64,000 bases of DNA from Kitasatospora phosalacinea (GTDB lineage: Bacteria > Actinomycetota > Actinomycetes > Streptomycetales > Streptomycetaceae): contig NZ_JNWZ01000013.1 in assembly GCF_000716545.1 (NCBI RefSeq), positions 40,063-104,062 of the forward strand. Direction: 5' to 3'. Below, piece by piece: positions 10,312 through 20,490 of this stretch; positions within the stretch are counted from its first letter, which is position 1; every line of letters begins with the position of its first letter. The notes beneath the pieces are model-generated. The model saw only the letters and a program-made list of their open reading frames with translations. It had not been told where the DNA came from and searched no databases. The position numbers were made by a program, and so were the translations under genes.

Positions 10312-10782
10312 ATGATCGATGAGAACCCGGTCCGGCCGGTGCGCGCCGACGAGGCGGAGACCTGCGCGGACCCGAGCAGCGTGATGTCGCTGCTGGGCGA
10401 GAACACGGAGCACACCACCTACCGCTCCACCTTCGCCGAGGGCGCGGTCGGCGCCCCCGCGCACTTCCACACCCGGGCCACCGAGCTGTTCTTCGTCCTG
10501 GACGGCGCCCTGCGGGTGCTGGTCGACGACCGCGTGGTGCTGCTGGAGCGGGGCGACTTCCTGGCGGTGCCGCCGCGCACCCCGCACGCCTTCGCCGCCG
10601 CGAAGGGCCGCACCGCGGACGTGCTGTTCACCTTCACCCCGGGCCTGGGCCGCTTCGGCTACCTGCGCCTGCTGGGCCGGGTGACGCGCGGCGAGGCCGA
10701 CCCGGCGGAGATCCGCGAGTCGGCGGAGCGCTACGACAACCACTACGTGGACAGCCCGGTGTGGCAGGCGGAGCTCGGGTGA
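10312..10782 (+). CDS. cupin-domain protein
   Basis: A 156-residue single-domain cupin with probable metal ligands His51, His53, Glu58 and His92 (HFHTRATELFFVLDG, then PHAF). Such proteins bind a metal and act as small oxygenases, isomerases or sensors; the substrate is unknown. Its stop overlaps the start of the next gene (GTGA), so it is translationally coupled to a glyoxalase-fold protein. Confidence 0.8.
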   Translation: MIDENPVRPVRADEAETCADPSSVMSLLGENTEHTTYRSTFAEGAVGAPAHFHTRATELFFVLDGALRVLVDDRVVLLERGDFLAVPPRTPHAFAAAKGRTADVLFTFTPGLGRFGYLRLLGRVTRGEADPAEIRESAERYDNHYVDSPVWQAELG

Positions 10783-11177
10783 TCGGCCCCGCCACCCACG
10801 TCCGGCACGCCCGCCCCTCCCGGGACCTGGCGGCCGCCGAGCGGTTCTGGACCGAGGGCCTGGGCCTGTCGGTGCTGTGGCGCACCGTCGAGCGCGTCCC
10901 CGGCGAGCACGACCTGGTGATGGTCGGCTTCCCGGGCGGCGGCTGGCACTTCGAGCTGACGCTCGACCCGGAGCGCCCGCTGGAGCCGACGCCGACGCCC
11001 GACGACCTGTTCGTGCTGTACCTCGGCCAGCCGGTGGACGAGGCGCTGGTGGAGCGGCTGGTGGAGGCCGGCGGCACCAGGGTCGCCGCGCACAACCCGT
11101 ACTGGGACGAGCACGGCGTCACCGTGCGCGACCCGGACGGCTACCACCTGGTGCTCAGCTCGCGCAGCTGGGCGTGA
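10779..11177 (+). CDS. VOC-family (glyoxalase/bleomycin-resistance fold) protein
   Basis: A 132-residue protein with paired beta-alpha-beta-beta-beta modules typical of the vicinal oxygen chelate superfamily: [29 protein letters not shown] and a C-terminal [12 protein letters not shown] strand. GTG 10779 overlaps the cupin stop. Members act as lyases, dioxygenases or drug-binding proteins; nothing here fixes the substrate. It is probably in an operon with the cupin and the following methyltransferase. Confidence 0.8.
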   Translation: MIGPATHVRHARPSRDLAAAERFWTEGLGLSVLWRTVERVPGEHDLVMVGFPGGGWHFELTLDPERPLEPTPTPDDLFVLYLGQPVDEALVERLVEAGGTRVAAHNPYWDEHGVTVRDPDGYHLVLSSRSWA

Positions 11178-11209
11178 CGCAGAACGCGACGGAACCGGAG
11201 GACCCCCCG

Positions 11210-11968
11210 ATGTACGACGTCAGGGCGCACGCCAACTCCTTCGGCCCGGTGGCCGCGCAGTACCAGGCCGCCCGGCCGTCCTACCCGGACGAGCTGTTCG
11301 ACGAGCTGGAGCGGCTGTCCGGCCGCCCGCTGACCGGCGCCGACGTGCTGGACGTGGGCGCGGGCACCGGCATCGCGACCAGGCTGCTGGCCGGGCGCGG
11401 CGCCCGGGTGGTCGCGGTCGAGCCGAGCGAGGGGATGGCCGCGGTGCTGCGCGAGGTCAGCCCGCTGATCCCGGTGGTGAAGGCGACCGGCGACGAACTC
11501 CCGTTCCACGACGCCTCGGCGGACTTCGTGACGTACGCCCAGGCGTTCCACTGGACCGAGCCGGAGCGCTCGATCCCGGAGGCGCTGCGGGTGCTGCGCC
11601 CGGGCGGGGCGCTCGCGGTGTGGTGGAACGTCAAGGACCACGGGGTGCCCTGGCTGGCCGCCCAGCAGGAGCGGCTGTCGGCGGCCCTGCCGACGACGTA
11701 CCACTACGGCGGCGCGGTGAGCGCCAGGCCCGAGAAGCTGACGGAGTCGGGCCTGGAGGTGCGCTCCGCGCGACTGCGCTGGGAGCGGCGCCTCCCGGTG
11801 GACCGTCTGATCGACGACCTGACCTCCCGCTCGTACTTCGCGGTGCTGGAGCCGGAGCAGCGGGCCCCGGTCCTGGCCGCGGAGCGGGCGGCGCTGCTCG
11901 CCGAGTTCCCGGACGGGCAGGTCACCGAGCCCTACCTGCTGGACGTCTTCGTGCTGCCGAAGCCGTAG
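11210..11968 (+). CDS. class I SAM-dependent methyltransferase
   Basis: A 252-residue methyltransferase with motif [17 protein letters not shown] (about residues 45-60) and the [36 protein letters not shown] block typical of the UbiE/Methyltransf_11 type. The start is ATG at 11210 with GGAGGA just upstream. It lies 32 bases after the VOC gene. The substrate is unknown; small-molecule methylation is typical of the family. Confidence 0.8.
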   Translation: MYDVRAHANSFGPVAAQYQAARPSYPDELFDELERLSGRPLTGADVLDVGAGTGIATRLLAGRGARVVAVEPSEGMAAVLREVSPLIPVVKATGDELPFHDASADFVTYAQAFHWTEPERSIPEALRVLRPGGALAVWWNVKDHGVPWLAAQQERLSAALPTTYHYGGAVSARPEKLTESGLEVRSARLRWERRLPVDRLIDDLTSRSYFAVLEPEQRAPVLAAERAALLAEFPDGQVTEPYLLDVFVLPKP

Positions 11969-12084
11969 CCCGGCGGCGGGCCGCCGCGCCCGCACTGACC
12001 GCATCGCGGACACCGGGTCCGGGAGCGGCCGGTGCGGGCGTAGGCTCGACAGCCCCCCGAGAGTCTCCTGAAGGAGCGGCAACG

Positions 12085-13929
12085 ATGCCCCAGCTGAGGT
12101 CCAACACGGTCACCCAGGGTCGCAACATGGCGGGCGCGCGCGCCCTTCTGCGCGCCGCGGGCGTAGCCCGCGAGGACTTCGGCAAGCCGATCATCGCGGT
12201 CGCCAACTCCTTCACCGAGTTCGTCCCGGGCCACACCCACCTGCAGCCGGTCGGCCGGATCGTCTCCGAGGCGATCAAGCAGGCGGGCGGCATCCCGCGC
12301 GAGTTCAACACCATCGCGGTCGACGACGGCATCGCGATGGGCCACGACGGCATGCTGTACTCGCTGCCCTCGCGCGACCTGATCGCCGACTCGGTCGAGT
12401 ACATGGTCAACGCGCACTGCGCCGACGCGCTGATCTGCATCTCCAACTGCGACAAGATCACCCCCGGCATGCTGATGGCCGCGCTGCGCCTCAACATCCC
12501 GACGGTCTTCGTCTCCGGCGGCCCGATGGAGGCCGGCAAGGCCACCCTGGTCGACGGCACCGTCCGCAAGCTGGACCTGGTCGACGCGATCTCCCAGGCG
12601 GTGAACGAGAACGTCTCCGACGCGGACATCTCGATCATCGAGGAGAACGCCTGTCCGACCTGCGGTTCCTGCTCCGGCATGTTCACCGCCAACTCGATGA
12701 ACTGCCTCACCGAGGCGATCGGCCTCTCGCTGCCCGGCAACGGCTCGCTGCTGGCCACCCACACCGGCCGCCGCGCCCTGTACGAGCAGGCCGGCCGCAC
12801 CGTCGTCGAGATCACCAACCGCTACTACGGCGGCGACGACGAGTCCGTGCTGCCGCGCAACATCGCCACCCGCGCCGCGTTCGAGAACGCCATGGCGCTG
12901 GACATCGCGATGGGCGGCTCCACCAACACGATCCTGCACCTGCTGGCCGCCGCCCAGGAGGCCGAGGTCGACTTCGACATGCGGGTGATCGACAGCATCT
13001 CCCGCAAGGTGCCCTGCCTGTCCAAGGTCGCCCCGAACGGCGCCTACTACATGGAGGACGTGCACCGGGCCGGCGGCATCCCCGCCATCCTGGGCGAGCT
13101 CTACCGCGGCGGCCTGCTGCACGAGGACGTGCACACCGTGCACTCCGACTCGCTCGCCGAGTGGATGAAGAACTGGGACGTGCGCGGCGGCTCCCCGGCC
13201 GAGGAGGCCGTCGACCTCTGGTACGCCGCCCCCGGCTGCGTCCGCTCCGCCGAGGCGTTCAGCCAGTCCGAGCGCTGGGACAGCCTGGACACCGACGACG
13301 CCAACGGCTGCATCCGCAGCGTCGAGCACGCCTACTCGGTCGAGGGCGGACTCGCCGTGCTGTACGGCAACATCGCCGAGGACGGCTGCGTGGTGAAGAC
13401 CGCCGGCGTGGACGAGTCGATCTGGCGCTTCCAGGGCAAGGCCGTGGTCTGCGAGTCCCAGGACGAGGCGGTCGAGAAGATCCTCACCAAGCAGGTCACC
13501 GAGGGCGACGTGGTGGTCATCCGCTACGAGGGCCCCAAGGGCGGCCCCGGCATGCAGGAGATGCTCTACCCGACGTCGTTCCTGAAGGGCCGCGGCCTGG
13601 GCAAGGCCTGCGCGCTGATCACCGACGGCCGGTTCTCCGGCGGCACCTCCGGCCTCTCCATCGGCCACGTCTCCCCGGAGGCGGCTTCCGGCGGCGCCAT
13701 CGCCCTGGTCGAGGACGGCGACTCGATCACCATCGACATCCCCGCCCGCACCATCAACCTCGACGTCTCCTTCGAGGAACTGCACGAGCGCCGGCTCAAG
13801 CTGGAGTCCGAGGGCGGCTACCGCCCGAAGAACCGCGACCGCCAGGTCTCGGCCGCGCTCCGGGCGTACGCCGCCATGGCCACCTCCGCCGACAAGGGCG
13901 CCGTCCGGGACGTCTCCAAGCTCGGCTGA
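12085..13929 (+). CDS. ilvD: dihydroxy-acid dehydratase
   Basis: A 614-residue IlvD, close to the usual family length. It dehydrates 2,3-dihydroxy acids to 2-keto acids in valine, isoleucine and leucine synthesis using an Fe-S cluster. Cluster cysteines are visible in NCDKITPGM (about residue 122) and [12 protein letters not shown] (about 189-196). An ideal AAGGAG precedes the ATG. No other ilv gene is nearby, as is common in streptomycetes. Confidence 0.95.
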   Translation: MPQLRSNTVTQGRNMAGARALLRAAGVAREDFGKPIIAVANSFTEFVPGHTHLQPVGRIVSEAIKQAGGIPREFNTIAVDDGIAMGHDGMLYSLPSRDLIADSVEYMVNAHCADALICISNCDKITPGMLMAALRLNIPTVFVSGGPMEAGKATLVDGTVRKLDLVDAISQAVNENVSDADISIIEENACPTCGSCSGMFTANSMNCLTEAIGLSLPGNGSLLATHTGRRALYEQAGRTVVEITNRYYGGDDESVLPRNIATRAAFENAMALDIAMGGSTNTILHLLAAAQEAEVDFDMRVIDSISRKVPCLSKVAPNGAYYMEDVHRAGGIPAILGELYRGGLLHEDVHTVHSDSLAEWMKNWDVRGGSPAEEAVDLWYAAPGCVRSAEAFSQSERWDSLDTDDANGCIRSVEHAYSVEGGLAVLYGNIAEDGCVVKTAGVDESIWRFQGKAVVCESQDEAVEKILTKQVTEGDVVVIRYEGPKGGPGMQEMLYPTSFLKGRGLGKACALITDGRFSGGTSGLSIGHVSPEAASGGAIALVEDGDSITIDIPARTINLDVSFEELHERRLKLESEGGYRPKNRDRQVSAALRAYAAMATSADKGAVRDVSKLG

Positions 13930-13976
13930 GGCGCGTTGCTCCGGGGGGACGCCCCGTCCGCGGTGATAATCGGCAC

Positions 13977-14498
13977 GTGAGCACGACGAGTACGACGAGC
14001 CCGGGCACCACCGCGGCCGGGGGCCCCGCCCCCCGGCCGATCCGCTGGTTCGGCACCACCTGGGTCGAACGCGGCACCGGCTACTGGCTGCGCCGCGCCG
14101 CGGTCTCGCTCGGCGCCCTCGCGGCCACCGCCGCCGGGGCGCTCCTGCTGCGCCTGGGCGTCTCCGGCGTCCGGCTCTCCGAGGCCGCCCCGCTCTCGCT
14201 GCTGCTGATGCTCGCCATCGGCGTCTGCTCCGCCCTGGCCGGCCTGCGGAACTGGAAGATCCTCACCGAGGGCAAGGACTCGCTGACCGGCTGGATGGCC
14301 GAGGAGAAGCAGCTGGCCGGCGTCTGGCTGGTCGGCTCCGTCGGGGCCCTGGCGGTCTACTTCGCCCGCAGCCTGGTCGAGGCCCCCGGCGAGGGCCTCA
14401 AGCGCGCCGTCCACGACCAGGAGCGCGCCGCCTGGCACCGCCGCAGCGCCGCCAGGGCCGAGCGCGACGCGCGCAAGGCGGCCCGGCGGCGCTCCTGA
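13977..14498 (+). CDS. small membrane protein of unknown function
   Basis: A 173-residue protein with a Ser/Thr/Pro-rich N-terminus, two hydrophobic segments (about residues 45-65 and 75-92), a third near 120-138, and a strongly basic C-terminal tail rich in Arg and Ala. The start is GTG 47 bases after ilvD, so it could be read through from ilvD. No family was recognised; topology is inferred from hydropathy by eye. Confidence 0.6.
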   Translation: MSTTSTTSPGTTAAGGPAPRPIRWFGTTWVERGTGYWLRRAAVSLGALAATAAGALLLRLGVSGVRLSEAAPLSLLLMLAIGVCSALAGLRNWKILTEGKDSLTGWMAEEKQLAGVWLVGSVGALAVYFARSLVEAPGEGLKRAVHDQERAAWHRRSAARAERDARKAARRRS

Positions 14499-14505
14499 TC
14501 GCCCG

Positions 14506-15585
14506 TCAGGTGCGGCTGACCGTGCCGCACTCCTGCCGGTCGTGCTCCATCGGCCCGGTCCGGTCGTACGGGTCGCTGGCCGGGCCGCTCGGCTCCGCGC
14601 CGGTCGCGGCCGTCCGCATGAACTCGAACTCGGGCTCCAGGTAGCCGGAGCCCATCTCGCACCGGTTGTTGCCGAAGTCGGCGCTGCCCTCGCCCAGCAC
14701 CGGCTTGCCGGCCTGCACGTCGTAGTGGGCCGGGTCGTAGAACCGGAAGTCCTGCACCCGGCGGACGATCTCCCGCTCGACCTCCCGGCCGTGGTCCGCC
14801 CGCACCCGGGAGGCCGGCTTCGCGGTGCCGCCGGGGGCGGTCTTCCCGGCGTCCGGGCCGGGGCGCAGCGCGTACACGTAGGTGACGTCGGTGTGCACCG
14901 TCATGCCCTTGTCGCCGTCGCCCTCGAAGCTGACCCGGCCCTGCACCTTCACCTCGCCGGTGACCGGCACCGCCCAGGCCGGGTCGAACCGGCTCAGCCA
15001 GCCGGTCGGGTCGTCCTCGGCGGTCGGGTGCGCCAGCGCCTTGGAGAGCAGCTCGGCGTCCTGGGAGTCCATCAGGTCCAGGACGGGCTGCGTGCTCGCG
15101 CCCGACACCACCTGCGGGTCCAGGTTGCTGGCGACCAGGTACGCCTTGACCGCGGCCAGGTTCGCGGCCACCTGCTTGGCGCTGAACACGCCCGTCGCGG
15201 GCGTGCTGTCGGGCATCCCGATGCCGTCCGCGCCGTTCGGCCACGCCTCGGCGGGCGAACCCGCCCAGGGGTGCTCCGGGGTCGCCGCGTCCGGGGCGAC
15301 GGTGGGCGGGGCACTGCTCGGAGCGGCGGTCTCCGCGCCCACCGGGGGCAGCGCGGAGGACTTCGGCGCCTTGGAACGGCCCACGCCGGCGGCGCCCAGG
15401 CCGACCAGCACGGCCGTGATCACCAGCACCAGCAGCAGCGCGTCGCGCACCGGGCGCGAGCGCCTGGGCCGTCCCGGCCCGGGCGGCTGCTCGAAGGGGT
15501 TGTCGGGTCTTCCGGGGTCGCCGTTGTCCGGCCCCGGCTCAGTTGTCGTCGGCACGGCCGGAAGTATGCCGACCCCCGCCGACAC
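14506..15585 (-). CDS. membrane-anchored extracytoplasmic protein of unknown function
   Basis: A 359-residue protein with a Pro/Gly-rich cytoplasmic N-terminus, one membrane segment (about residues 48-68) and an extracytoplasmic Ala/Pro-rich linker. The folded C-terminal part contains VYALRPGPD, REIVRRVQDFRFYDPAHY and a CxxG-type ending. It looks like a conserved streptomycete cell-envelope protein; no enzyme motif was recognised. The start may instead be the GTG near 15552, giving a protein 11 residues shorter. It converges on the preceding small membrane protein with 7 bases between stops. Confidence 0.65.
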   Translation of the reverse strand: MSAGVGILPAVPTTTEPGPDNGDPGRPDNPFEQPPGPGRPRRSRPVRDALLLVLVITAVLVGLGAAGVGRSKAPKSSALPPVGAETAAPSSAPPTVAPDAATPEHPWAGSPAEAWPNGADGIGMPDSTPATGVFSAKQVAANLAAVKAYLVASNLDPQVVSGASTQPVLDLMDSQDAELLSKALAHPTAEDDPTGWLSRFDPAWAVPVTGEVKVQGRVSFEGDGDKGMTVHTDVTYVYALRPGPDAGKTAPGGTAKPASRVRADHGREVEREIVRRVQDFRFYDPAHYDVQAGKPVLGEGSADFGNNRCEMGSGYLEPEFEFMRTAATGAEPSGPASDPYDRTGPMEHDRQECGTVSRT

Positions 15586-15616
15586 GCCCGACAGCGGGGG
15601 GCGCCGTGACGCGCCG

Positions 15617-16060
15617 TCAGCCCCTGCGGGCCGCCTTCACCGCGCCCACCACGCCCGCCACCGCCAGCAGCGCGCCGGCCGGCAGCAGCGAGGTGAACAG
15701 CGCCCCGAACAGGCCGTAGTCGCCCAGCAGCCACAGCGCCAGGGTGTTCAGCACCAGCAGCGCCCCGGAGGCCGGCAGCGCGGACTGCCACGGGTGCGCG
15801 TCCGCCCAGCGGCGCAGCCGCCGGTCGCCGCCGCCGCGCAGCCGCCCGCCGACCGTGCCGACCAGGAAGAAGAAGAACAGCCCCAGGCTCACCGGCCCGG
15901 CCAGGATGTCCAGTGACCAGTGCAGCGTGAGCACGTCCACCGCGAGCACGGCCCCGCCGACCACCGTGCCCACCGCCGCCGCCGTCCGCCACGGCCCGAG
16001 CGTCGCGGCGGCGACGGCGACCTGTCGGTTCTCACGTCCTGACAACTCTCCGTGTCCCAT
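15617..16060 (-). CDS. small polytopic membrane protein of unknown function
   Basis: A 147-residue protein with four hydrophobic stretches (roughly 22-44, 50-68, 94-112 and 116-136) separated by a basic Gly/Arg loop. ATG 16060 begins the sequence MGHGELSGRENRQ. No domain was recognised. It lies 31 bases beyond the start of the preceding minus-strand gene and is divergent from proC, with about 170 bases between. Confidence 0.55.
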   Translation of the reverse strand: MGHGELSGRENRQVAVAAATLGPWRTAAAVGTVVGGAVLAVDVLTLHWSLDILAGPVSLGLFFFFLVGTVGGRLRGGGDRRLRRWADAHPWQSALPASGALLVLNTLALWLLGDYGLFGALFTSLLPAGALLAVAGVVGAVKAARRG

Positions 16061-16231
16061 GTCTCCACGGTGCTCCCGACCGGGCCCGGAAGCCAGAGCC
16101 CGGACCCCTGAGATTCCCCCTACGGGGGCGCCGCCCGGGCCGGCCGCCCGCAGGGTGGACACCTCCGCCGGGGCGGGCGGCCGCCGGTGCAAGATGGCGG
16201 GCAGGAACCGCAGCGCACGGAGGCACGCACC

Positions 16232-17059
16232 ATGAGCGACAGCACCACCGCCGGCCAGAAGATCGCCTTCCTGGGGACGGGCAAGATCGGCGAGGCCCTG
16301 CTCTCCGGCCTGCTGCGGGCCGGCACCTCGCCCGCCGACGTGCTGGTCACCGCCCGCCGCCCCGAGCGCGCCACCGAACTCGCCGACCGTTACGGCGTCA
16401 CCACCGTCACCAACGCCGAGGCCGCCAAGCTCGCCGACACCCTGATCCTCGCGGTCAAGCCGCAGGACATGGGCACCCTGCTGGACGAACTGGCCGAGCA
16501 CGTCGCCGCCGACAAGCTGGTCGTCTCGGCCGCCGCGGGCATCCCCACCGCCTGGTTCGAGGAGCGCCTCGCCCCCGGCACCCCCGTGGTCCGGGTGATG
16601 CCCAACACGCCCGTCCTGGTCGACGAGGGCATGAGCGTGATCTCCGGCGGCTCGCACGCCACCGAGGCCCACCTGGCCCGCGCCGAGGCGATCTTCCGCT
16701 CGGTCGGCAAGGCGCTGCGCGTCCCGGAGAGCCAGCAGGACGCCGCCACCGCGCTGTCCGGCTCCGGCCCCGCCTACTTCTACTTCCTGGTCGAGGCGAT
16801 GATCGACGCCGGCATCCTGCTCGGCCTGCCCCGGCAGGTCGCGCACGAGCTGATCGTGCAGTCCGCGATCGGCGCCTCGGTGATGCTCCGCGACTCCGGC
16901 GAGCACCCCGTCAAGCTCCGCGAGGCCGTCACCTCCCCGGCCGGCACCACCATCGCGGCCATCCGCGAGCTGGAGAACCACGGCGTGCGGGCCGCCCTGC
17001 TCGGCGCCCTGGAGGCCGCCCGGGACCGCTCCCGGGAACTGGCCGGCGGCGGCAAGTAG
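16232..17059 (+). CDS. proC: pyrroline-5-carboxylate reductase
   Basis: A 275-residue ProC, which reduces 1-pyrroline-5-carboxylate to L-proline with NAD(P)H. The Rossmann motif FLGTGKIGEALL is at the N-terminus. The diagnostic C-terminal signature is present as ALSGSGPAYFYFLVEAM followed by EAVTSPAGTTIAAI. ATG 16232 is preceded by a weak GGAGG. The HAD hydrolase gene follows after 11 bases, so the two are probably co-transcribed. Confidence 0.95.
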   Translation: MSDSTTAGQKIAFLGTGKIGEALLSGLLRAGTSPADVLVTARRPERATELADRYGVTTVTNAEAAKLADTLILAVKPQDMGTLLDELAEHVAADKLVVSAAAGIPTAWFEERLAPGTPVVRVMPNTPVLVDEGMSVISGGSHATEAHLARAEAIFRSVGKALRVPESQQDAATALSGSGPAYFYFLVEAMIDAGILLGLPRQVAHELIVQSAIGASVMLRDSGEHPVKLREAVTSPAGTTIAAIRELENHGVRAALLGALEAARDRSRELAGGGK

Positions 17060-17070
17060 GCTCGGGCGGC

Positions 17071-17748
17071 ATGAGCGATCCCGTGACCGACCGCGTGGGC
17101 TACGACCTGCTGATCCTGGACAACGACGGCGTGCTGGTGGACAGCGAGCCGATCTCCAACCGGGTGCTCGCCGAGTACCTGACCGAGCTCGGCTACCCGA
17201 CCAGCACCGAGGACTCCTACCGGGACTTCATGGGCACCGCCGCGCACACCGTGCACGACGTGATCGCCGAGCGGTACGGGGCGGAGCTCCCGGACGGTTT
17301 CGACGACCTGTTCCACGCCCGGGTGTTCGCCGCCTTCGAGCGCGAACTGCGGCCGGTGGCCGGGGCCGAGAAGCTGCTCGGCCACCTCCAGGAGCACGGC
17401 GTCCGCTACTGCGTGGCCTCCTCCGCCCACCACTCCTGGATCCGCACCGCGCACCGCCTCACCGGCCTGTCCGGCCACTTCACCGACGAACTGCTGTTCT
17501 CCGCCCAGGACGTCGGCGTCGGCAAGCCCGCCCCCGACCTGTTCCTGCACGCGGCCCGCGCCATGGGCGCCGACCCGGCCCGCTGCCTGGTCCTGGAGGA
17601 CAGCCCCAACGGCGTGCTGGCCGCCCGCGCCGCCGGCATGGACGTGTACGGGTACGCGGCACTCACCGACCCGGTCAAGCTCACCGCGGCGGGCGCCACC
17701 GGGCTGCTCACCGCGCTGGACGAGGCGACCGCCCTGCTGCGGAACTGA
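17071..17748 (+). CDS. HAD-superfamily hydrolase (beta-phosphoglucomutase-like)
   Basis: A 225-residue HAD enzyme with motif I DNDGVLVDSE, a helical cap, motif II in VASSAHH, and motifs III/IV in GKPAPDLFLHAA and LVLEDSPNGVLAARAAG. This layout fits subfamily IA phosphatases or phosphomutases acting on small sugar phosphates. Note that the first motif has N where many have F/C (LDNDGVL). The substrate is unknown. Confidence 0.85.
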   Translation: MSDPVTDRVGYDLLILDNDGVLVDSEPISNRVLAEYLTELGYPTSTEDSYRDFMGTAAHTVHDVIAERYGAELPDGFDDLFHARVFAAFERELRPVAGAEKLLGHLQEHGVRYCVASSAHHSWIRTAHRLTGLSGHFTDELLFSAQDVGVGKPAPDLFLHAARAMGADPARCLVLEDSPNGVLAARAAGMDVYGYAALTDPVKLTAAGATGLLTALDEATALLRN

Positions 17749-17844
17749 CCCGGCCCCGCCGAACTGGCCCCTCCGCACCCCTCCCGTCGGCGCCGCCGAC
17801 CGCCTACGCTCTGCCCAACAGTTGCGTACCGGCCGGTAGCGTCG

Positions 17845-19176
17845 GTGGTGAGCGAGGTCCCGATGCAGGTCACGGCCCCGGCCGAACCCACCCCCCGGCT
17901 CCGGCAGGCCCGGGCCGCGCTGGCCGTCTCCTTCTTCCTCCAGGGCACCACCTTCGCCCTGCTGGTCACCTGCATCACCGATCTGCAAAAACGTTACGGC
18001 CTCAGCGACGGACTGCTTCCGGTCTTCCTCGCCGCCGTCCCGATCCTGGCCGGCGTCGGCTCCATCGCCTCCGAGACGCTCGTCGGGCGCACCACCGCCC
18101 GCGGCGTCCTGCGCGTCGTCCAACCCGCCCTCTGCCTCACCCTCGCCCTCACCGGCCTCGGCTCGCAGCTGTGGCAACTCGCCATCGCCCTCGGCCTGTT
18201 CGGCCTGCTGGTCGGTGCCCTCGACGCCTCCATGAACATGCTCGGCGTCGGCCTCCAGCACCGCTACGGCCGCAGCATCATGATCGGCTTCCACGCCGCG
18301 TTCAGCCTCGGCGGCATCGTCGGCGCCGCGCTCGCCGCGATCGGCGCCCACTGGGACACCGGGCTGCCCCTGCTGTTCGGCGGCGCCGCGGCCGTCCTCG
18401 TCCCCGCCGCGCTCGTCGCCGGACGCCGGTTCGCCGGCCCCGCCGAACTCGGCGACGCCGTCCGCGAAGCGGCCGCCCTCGCCGCCCGCCGCATCCCCTG
18501 GAAGCCGCTCCTCCCGCTGTGCGCCGTGATGGCCTTCGCCTACATCGCCGACGCCTCCGTCTCCAACTACAGCGTCAAGTACCTCACCGACGGCCTGCAC
18601 AGCCCCGAGGACCTCGCCAAGTTCTCCTACCTCGGCTACATGGTCGCCATGCTGCTCGGCCGCGCCGTCGGCGACCGCGCCGTCCAGCGCTTCACCGTCC
18701 TGCCCGTCGTCCGCACCGGCACCGCCGTCGCCGCCGCCGGCTTCCTGATCGCCGTCCTCGCCCCCGGCCCCTGGGGCGGCATCCTCGGCTTCACGGTCCT
18801 CGGCTTCGGCATCTGCGCGATCATCCCCCAGGTCTTCGCCGCCGGCGGCCGCCTCTTCCCGCACGCCAGTGACGCCGCCGTCGCCCGCCTCAACCTCTTC
18901 AACTACGTCGGCTTCCTGATCGGCTCCCCCCTGGTCGGAGCCCTCGCCGAACTCTCCGACTACCGCTGGGCCTTCTGCGCCCCCATGCTCCTCGTCCTGG
19001 CCGTCCTCCCCCTCGCCCCCCACTTCGCCCCGGCCCCGCCGACCAGGCCGACCTGGCGAAGAGCCCGGCCTGAGCACCGGCCCGCCGACACGCCCGGGTC
19101 GTCCGCGCACAGCCGGGCCGGCGCGGCCGGCACCCCGGTGTCCGCCCCCACGACCGATGCGGCCGGACCCGCCTGA
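17845..19176 (+). CDS. major facilitator superfamily transporter
   Basis: A 443-residue membrane protein with about twelve hydrophobic segments and a central loop near residues 195-215, as in MFS permeases. The N-half carries GLLVGALDASMNMLGVG, which resembles the FucP/YbjJ-like inner-membrane transporters. GTG 17845 and 17848 are both possible starts, and an ATG lies at 17863. The C-terminal 45 residues are hydrophilic and Pro/Arg/Ala-rich. The substrate is unknown. Confidence 0.8.
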   Translation: MVSEVPMQVTAPAEPTPRLRQARAALAVSFFLQGTTFALLVTCITDLQKRYGLSDGLLPVFLAAVPILAGVGSIASETLVGRTTARGVLRVVQPALCLTLALTGLGSQLWQLAIALGLFGLLVGALDASMNMLGVGLQHRYGRSIMIGFHAAFSLGGIVGAALAAIGAHWDTGLPLLFGGAAAVLVPAALVAGRRFAGPAELGDAVREAAALAARRIPWKPLLPLCAVMAFAYIADASVSNYSVKYLTDGLHSPEDLAKFSYLGYMVAMLLGRAVGDRAVQRFTVLPVVRTGTAVAAAGFLIAVLAPGPWGGILGFTVLGFGICAIIPQVFAAGGRLFPHASDAAVARLNLFNYVGFLIGSPLVGALAELSDYRWAFCAPMLLVLAVLPLAPHFAPAPPTRPTWRRARPEHRPADTPGSSAHSRAGAAGTPVSAPTTDAAGPA

Positions 19177-19302
19177 CCGCGACGCCGCCGACCGCGCCCG
19201 GTGCGCGCGCTCCACGGCCCGAACCCGCCCGGGCGGGGGCGCGGGGCGCTTCCCGAGGGCGCCGGACGGGGCTCCGGGGCCGTGCCCGATACGGTGTGGG
19301 GC

Positions 19303-20490
19303 ATGGCGGAAACCACCTGCGGCCTGCACCTGTTCTGGGACGAGGCAGAGACCGGCTACGACTTCGGGCCCGGCCACCCGATGGACCCGACGCGCCTGGC
19401 GCTGACGATGCGGCTGGTGGAGTCGCTCGGGCTGACCGAGCAGCCCTCGGTGACGGTGCGCTCGGCGCCGCCCGCCGGCGACTCCACCCTGCGGCTGGTG
19501 CACACGGCCGAGTACGTGGCGGCGGTGAAGCGGGCCGCCGCCGACCCCTCGGCCGTCGACGCCGCGCACGGGCTCGGGACGGACGACAACTGGGCGTTCC
19601 CCGGCCTGCACACCGCGTCCGCGCTGATCGCCGGGCAGTCGGTGGCCGCCGCCGAGGCGGTCTGGCGCGGCGAGACCCCGCACGCCGTCAACTTCGCGGG
19701 CGGACTGCACCACGCGATGCCCGGCCAGGCGTCCGGGTTCTGCGTCTACAACGACCCGGCCCTCGCCATCGCCCGGCTGCTCGAACTCGGCGCCGAACGC
19801 GTCGCCTACGTCGACGTGGACGTCCACCACGGCGACGGCGTCCAGCAGGCGTTCTGGAACGACCCGCGCGTCCTGACGGTCTCGCTGCACGAGAGCCCCA
19901 CCACGCTGTTCCCGCAGACGGGTTGGGCCACCGAGACCGGCGGCCCGGACGCCGAGGGCACCGCCGCCAACCTCCCGCTGCCCGCCGGGACGGGCGACGC
20001 CGGGTGGCTGCGCGCCTTCCACGCCCTGGTGCCGGAGCTGCTGGCCGCGTTCCGCCCGCAGGTGATCGTCAGCCAGCACGGCGCCGACACCCACGTCGAG
20101 GACCCGCTCGCCCACTTCGCCGTCACCGTCGACGCCCAGCGGGTGGTCGCCGAGGAGATCCACCGCCTCGCCCACGAGCACGCCGGCGGCCGCTGGATCG
20201 CCACCGGCGGCGGCGGGTACGCGGTGGTCGACGTGGTGCCCCGCACCTGGACGCACCTGGTCGCCACCGCCGCCGGCCACCCCGTCGACCCGGCCGCCGA
20301 GACCCCCGAGGAGTGGCGCGCCGAGGTCTACCGGCTCACCCGCCGCCCCGCCCCGCTGCGGATGACCGACGGCGCCACCCCGCGCTGGTCCGACTTCCAC
20401 GACGGCGGCTACGACCCCGCCGACCGCCTCGACCAGGCCGTCCTGGCCACCCGCCGGGCCGTCCTCCCGCACCACGGACTGATCCCGTGA
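19303..20490 (+). CDS. AcuC/class II histone-deacetylase family amidohydrolase
   Basis: A 395-residue arginase/deacetylase-fold enzyme. Zinc and active-site motifs are visible: GGLHHAMPGQASGFCVYND, VAYVDVDVHHGDGVQ and SQHGADTHVEDPLAH, then GGGGYAV. AcuC-type enzymes deacetylate proteins such as acetyl-CoA synthetase, or small substrates. The start is ATG at 19303. The stop overlaps the next start (GTGA), so it is translationally coupled to a phosphatase-like protein. Confidence 0.85.
   Translation: MAETTCGLHLFWDEAETGYDFGPGHPMDPTRLALTMRLVESLGLTEQPSVTVRSAPPAGDSTLRLVHTAEYVAAVKRAAADPSAVDAAHGLGTDDNWAFPGLHTASALIAGQSVAAAEAVWRGETPHAVNFAGGLHHAMPGQASGFCVYNDPALAIARLLELGAERVAYVDVDVHHGDGVQQAFWNDPRVLTVSLHESPTTLFPQTGWATETGGPDAEGTAANLPLPAGTGDAGWLRAFHALVPELLAAFRPQVIVSQHGADTHVEDPLAHFAVTVDAQRVVAEEIHRLAHEHAGGRWIATGGGGYAVVDVVPRTWTHLVATAAGHPVDPAAETPEEWRAEVYRLTRRPAPLRMTDGATPRWSDFHDGGYDPADRLDQAVLATRRAVLPHHGLIP

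Noticed and set aside
16780..20475. Long minus-strand open frame of over 1200 codons across proC to acuC-like genes
   Set aside because: It runs antisense through five recognisable plus-strand genes and has only low-complexity Gly/Val/Ala/Arg sequence.
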